The notes below the pieces were generated by a model, which saw only the letters and a list, made by a program, of their open reading frames with translations, did no database searches and had not been told where the DNA came from. From the NCBI GenBank assembly GCA_937944065.1, contig CALDZS010000218.1:1-6474 (forward strand): a stretch of 6,474 bases of DNA, written 5' to 3'. Source of the stretch: an uncultured Amylibacter sp. Lineage in GTDB: Bacteria; Pseudomonadota; Alphaproteobacteria; Rhodobacterales; Rhodobacteraceae. Made by a program: the position numbers and the translations under genes. This document shows positions 4,520-6,474 of the stretch, one piece after another; position 1 is the stretch's first letter; the number at the start of each line of letters is the position of its first letter.

Positions 4520-6474
4520 TTAAGCCGCTGTTACCAGCGCCTCGCCAAAGTTGTCATAAAAAGTGCCGTCGACTTCTGCCATTTCGCGCAGCAGATCAGG
4601 GCAGGCAAACCGGTCGCCAAAGCGCGCGGTCAGGTCATCGGCAATCGCCACTGCCTGTTTCGCACCCAGCATATCCAACCAACTGAATGGACCACCTGTC
4701 CAAGGCATAAAGCCCCAGCCAAGGATTGCGGCAACGTCGCCCTCGCGGATGTCCATCAGCACACCATCTTCAAAACTGCGCACAGCCTCTAGCACTTGGG
4801 ACATTGCCAAACGGTGCTGGACTGACTGCAGATCAAGAATGTCGTCTTTGACAGGCCAGTTTTCACGCAAGCCTTCCCAGATGCCTGTGCGTTTGCCTTT
4901 GTCGTCATAGGCGTAGAAACCAGCGCCGTTTTTGCGACCCATACGGTTTTCATCGTGCAATTTGAACAGAATGTCCTCGGCCTCTGTGCCTTTATATTCG
5001 TCACCCAAAGCCGCTTGCGTGGCTTTGATGATCTTCACAGACAGGTCGATCGACACTTCGTCAGCCAGTTGCAGCGGCCCCAAAGGCATGCCTAGCAATT
5101 TAGCTGCGTTTTCGATCAGCGCAGGTTCAACACCCTCGGCCAGCATCGTGATACCTTCGTTCACATAAGGCAGGATACAGCGGTTGGCATAGAAGAACCG
5201 TTCATCGTTTACAACGATTGGGGTTTTCTTGATTTGCGCTACGAAATCCAACGCTTTGGCCACGGCATCATCACCAGTTTTGTCACCTTTGATGATCTCG
5301 ACAAGGTTCATTTTGTGCACAGGGCTAAAGAAGTGAATGCCGATATAGCGGCTGTCATCACGGCTGGCTTTGGCCAGTTCGGTGATCGGTAGGGTTGATG
5401 TATTGGTCGCAAAAATCGCATCCTCGGCCAATTGGGCTTCGGCCTCGACGGTAACGCCTGCCTTAACCTTTGGATCTTCGAACACGGCTTCCACGATCAG
5501 ATCACAGCCTTTTAGGGCAGAATAATCTGGCGTTGCGGTTACCAAGCTTAGTATCTCGGCCTTTTTGTCTTCGGTGATCGCACGGCGCTTTACGCCTTGG
5601 TCCAGAATTTTAGTGATGCTTTCAACGCCTTTGTCAGCCGCTTCTTGATCACGGTCGATCAAGACAACTTCGATGCCAACTTTGGCAGAGACGAAAGCAA
5701 CGCCTGCACCCATCATGCCAGCCCCAAGGACGCCCAGTTTCTTGACCTTCATGTCAGGCACACCAGCAGGGCGCACAGCGCCTTTTTCCAGCGCCTGTTT
5801 CGAGGTGAACAATGTGTTGATCATGGCCGACGATGACGGGTTCATCAAAACCTTGGTGAACCAGCGTGCTTCGATCTTGATGGCGGTGTCGAACGGCACT
5901 TGCGCACCTTCATAGATTGCAGACAACATGGCCTTGGCCGCAGGATAAACCCCTTGCGTGTTGCCATGCACCATCGCCGAACCGCCAACATAGGTCATGA
6001 AACCAGCTGGGTGATACGGTGCGCCACCTGGCATTTTAAAACCTTTGACATCCCAAGGCTTTGCGATGTCCGCGTCGGTCGCGGTTTTGACCCAAGCTTT
6101 GGCCGCTGACAGCAATTCGTCCGCTGGAACAACTTCGTCAACCAGACCCAGTTTCAACGCCTTGGCAGGATCAGACAGTTTACCTTGTAGCAACAGTGGC
6201 GACGCTGTCATTAAATCCATTTTACGCGACAGACGCGTTGTGCCACCAGCGCCGGGAAAAATACCGACCAGAATTTCGGGTAGACCGATTTTGGCCTTTG
6301 GATTGTCGGCAGCGAAAATGCGGTGACAGGACAAAGGAATTTCATACCCAATCCCAAGCGCTGTTCCGGGTAGCGCGCAAGCAATAGGTTTGCCGCCTTT
6401 GTTGGTTTTTGGATCCATGCCCGCGCGTTCAATTTTGCGCGTGATACGGTGGAAATTCATGATGCCGTCGAATA
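4520..6474 (-). CDS. Bifunctional 3-hydroxyacyl-CoA dehydrogenase/enoyl-CoA hydratase (FadJ/FadB type), 5' end outside window
   Basis: This is a multifunctional beta-oxidation enzyme. It hydrates trans-2-enoyl-CoA and oxidises the L-3-hydroxyacyl-CoA product with NAD+, feeding a thiolase. About 651 codons are visible against a usual 700-735. The frame is open through the right edge, so the true start lies outside and the ATG at 6460 is internal. Residues are counted from that ATG. The crotonase part shows ALGIGYE (E40) and GLPEI (E62), corresponding to the two catalytic glutamates of FadB, then GIFPGAGGTTRL. The dehydrogenase starts at about 237 with VKKLGVLGAGMMGAG (GxGxxG at 246-251). The catalytic pair is His376 (IGIHFFSPV) and Glu388. 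The two C-terminal dehydrogenase domains follow, with NDERFFYANRCILPY and ILGWGFMPWTGGPFSW. The choice between fadJ and fadB is not possible here because the neighbouring thiolase is not in view. Confidence 0.95.
   Translation of the reverse strand, partial: FDGIMNFHRITRKIERAGMDPKTNKGGKPIACALPGTALGIGYEIPLSCHRIFAADNPKAKIGLPEILVGIFPGAGGTTRLSRKMDLMTASPLLLQGKLSDPAKALKLGLVDEVVPADELLSAAKAWVKTATDADIAKPWDVKGFKMPGGAPYHPAGFMTYVGGSAMVHGNTQGVYPAAKAMLSAIYEGAQVPFDTAIKIEARWFTKVLMNPSSSAMINTLFTSKQALEKGAVRPAGVPDMKVKKLGVLGAGMMGAGVAFVSAKVGIEVVLIDRDQEAADKGVESITKILDQGVKRRAITEDKKAEILSLVTATPDYSALKGCDLIVEAVFEDPKVKAGVTVEAEAQLAEDAIFATNTSTLPITELAKASRDDSRYIGIHFFSPVHKMNLVEIIKGDKTGDDAVAKALDFVAQIKKTPIVVNDERFFYANRCILPYVNEGITMLAEGVEPALIENAAKLLGMPLGPLQLADEVSIDLSVKIIKATQAALGDEYKGTEAEDILFKLHDENRMGRKNGAGFYAYDDKGKRTGIWEGLRENWPVKDDILDLQSVQHRLAMSQVLEAVRSFEDGVLMDIREGDVAAILGWGFMPWTGGPFSWLDMLGAKQAVAIADDLTARFGDRFACPDLLREMAEVDGTFYDNFGEALVTAA

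Overview
The window looks like a chromosomal segment from an alphaproteobacterium, most likely a Rhodobacterales (roseobacter-type) species with moderate GC content. The clues are a bacterial homologue of the mitochondrial complex I subunit NDUFS4, a DUF1127-like small protein of the kind common in Rhodobacterales, and an alphaproteobacterial-type fused FadJ/FadB. This placement is inferred from protein resemblance, not from a database search.

Layout from left to right: (1) the N-terminal half of uvrB on the minus strand, running off the left edge; (2) a 387-bp divergent intergenic region rich in dyad symmetries, including a perfect 17-bp palindrome and a perfect 13-bp inverted repeat around a C-rich loop; (3) an NDUFS4-like complex I accessory subunit on the plus strand; (4) tRNA-Arg(UCU) with encoded CCA; (5) a family-4-type (GT-B) glycosyltransferase with an extra C-terminal segment, starting about 20 bp after the tRNA; (6) a small two-helix membrane protein with a lysine/alanine/proline tail resembling histone H1, ended by a strong intrinsic terminator; (7) a 77-aa DUF1127-like protein preceded by a promoter resembling a sigma-32 (RpoH) site and followed by a second strong terminator; (8) convergent to it, a large 3-hydroxyacyl-CoA dehydrogenase/enoyl-CoA hydratase (FadJ/FadB type) on the minus strand, running off the right edge.

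The genes do not form one pathway. They are mostly independent units: DNA repair, respiration, translation, glycan synthesis, a probable stress-response small protein and fatty acid beta-oxidation. No mobile element, CRISPR array or phage gene is visible. I see no convincing complete new system. The items most worth a second look are the membrane protein with the histone-like tail, the heat-shock-type promoter in front of the DUF1127-like gene, the C-terminal extension of the glycosyltransferase, and the unexplained inverted repeats between uvrB and the NDUFS4-like gene.
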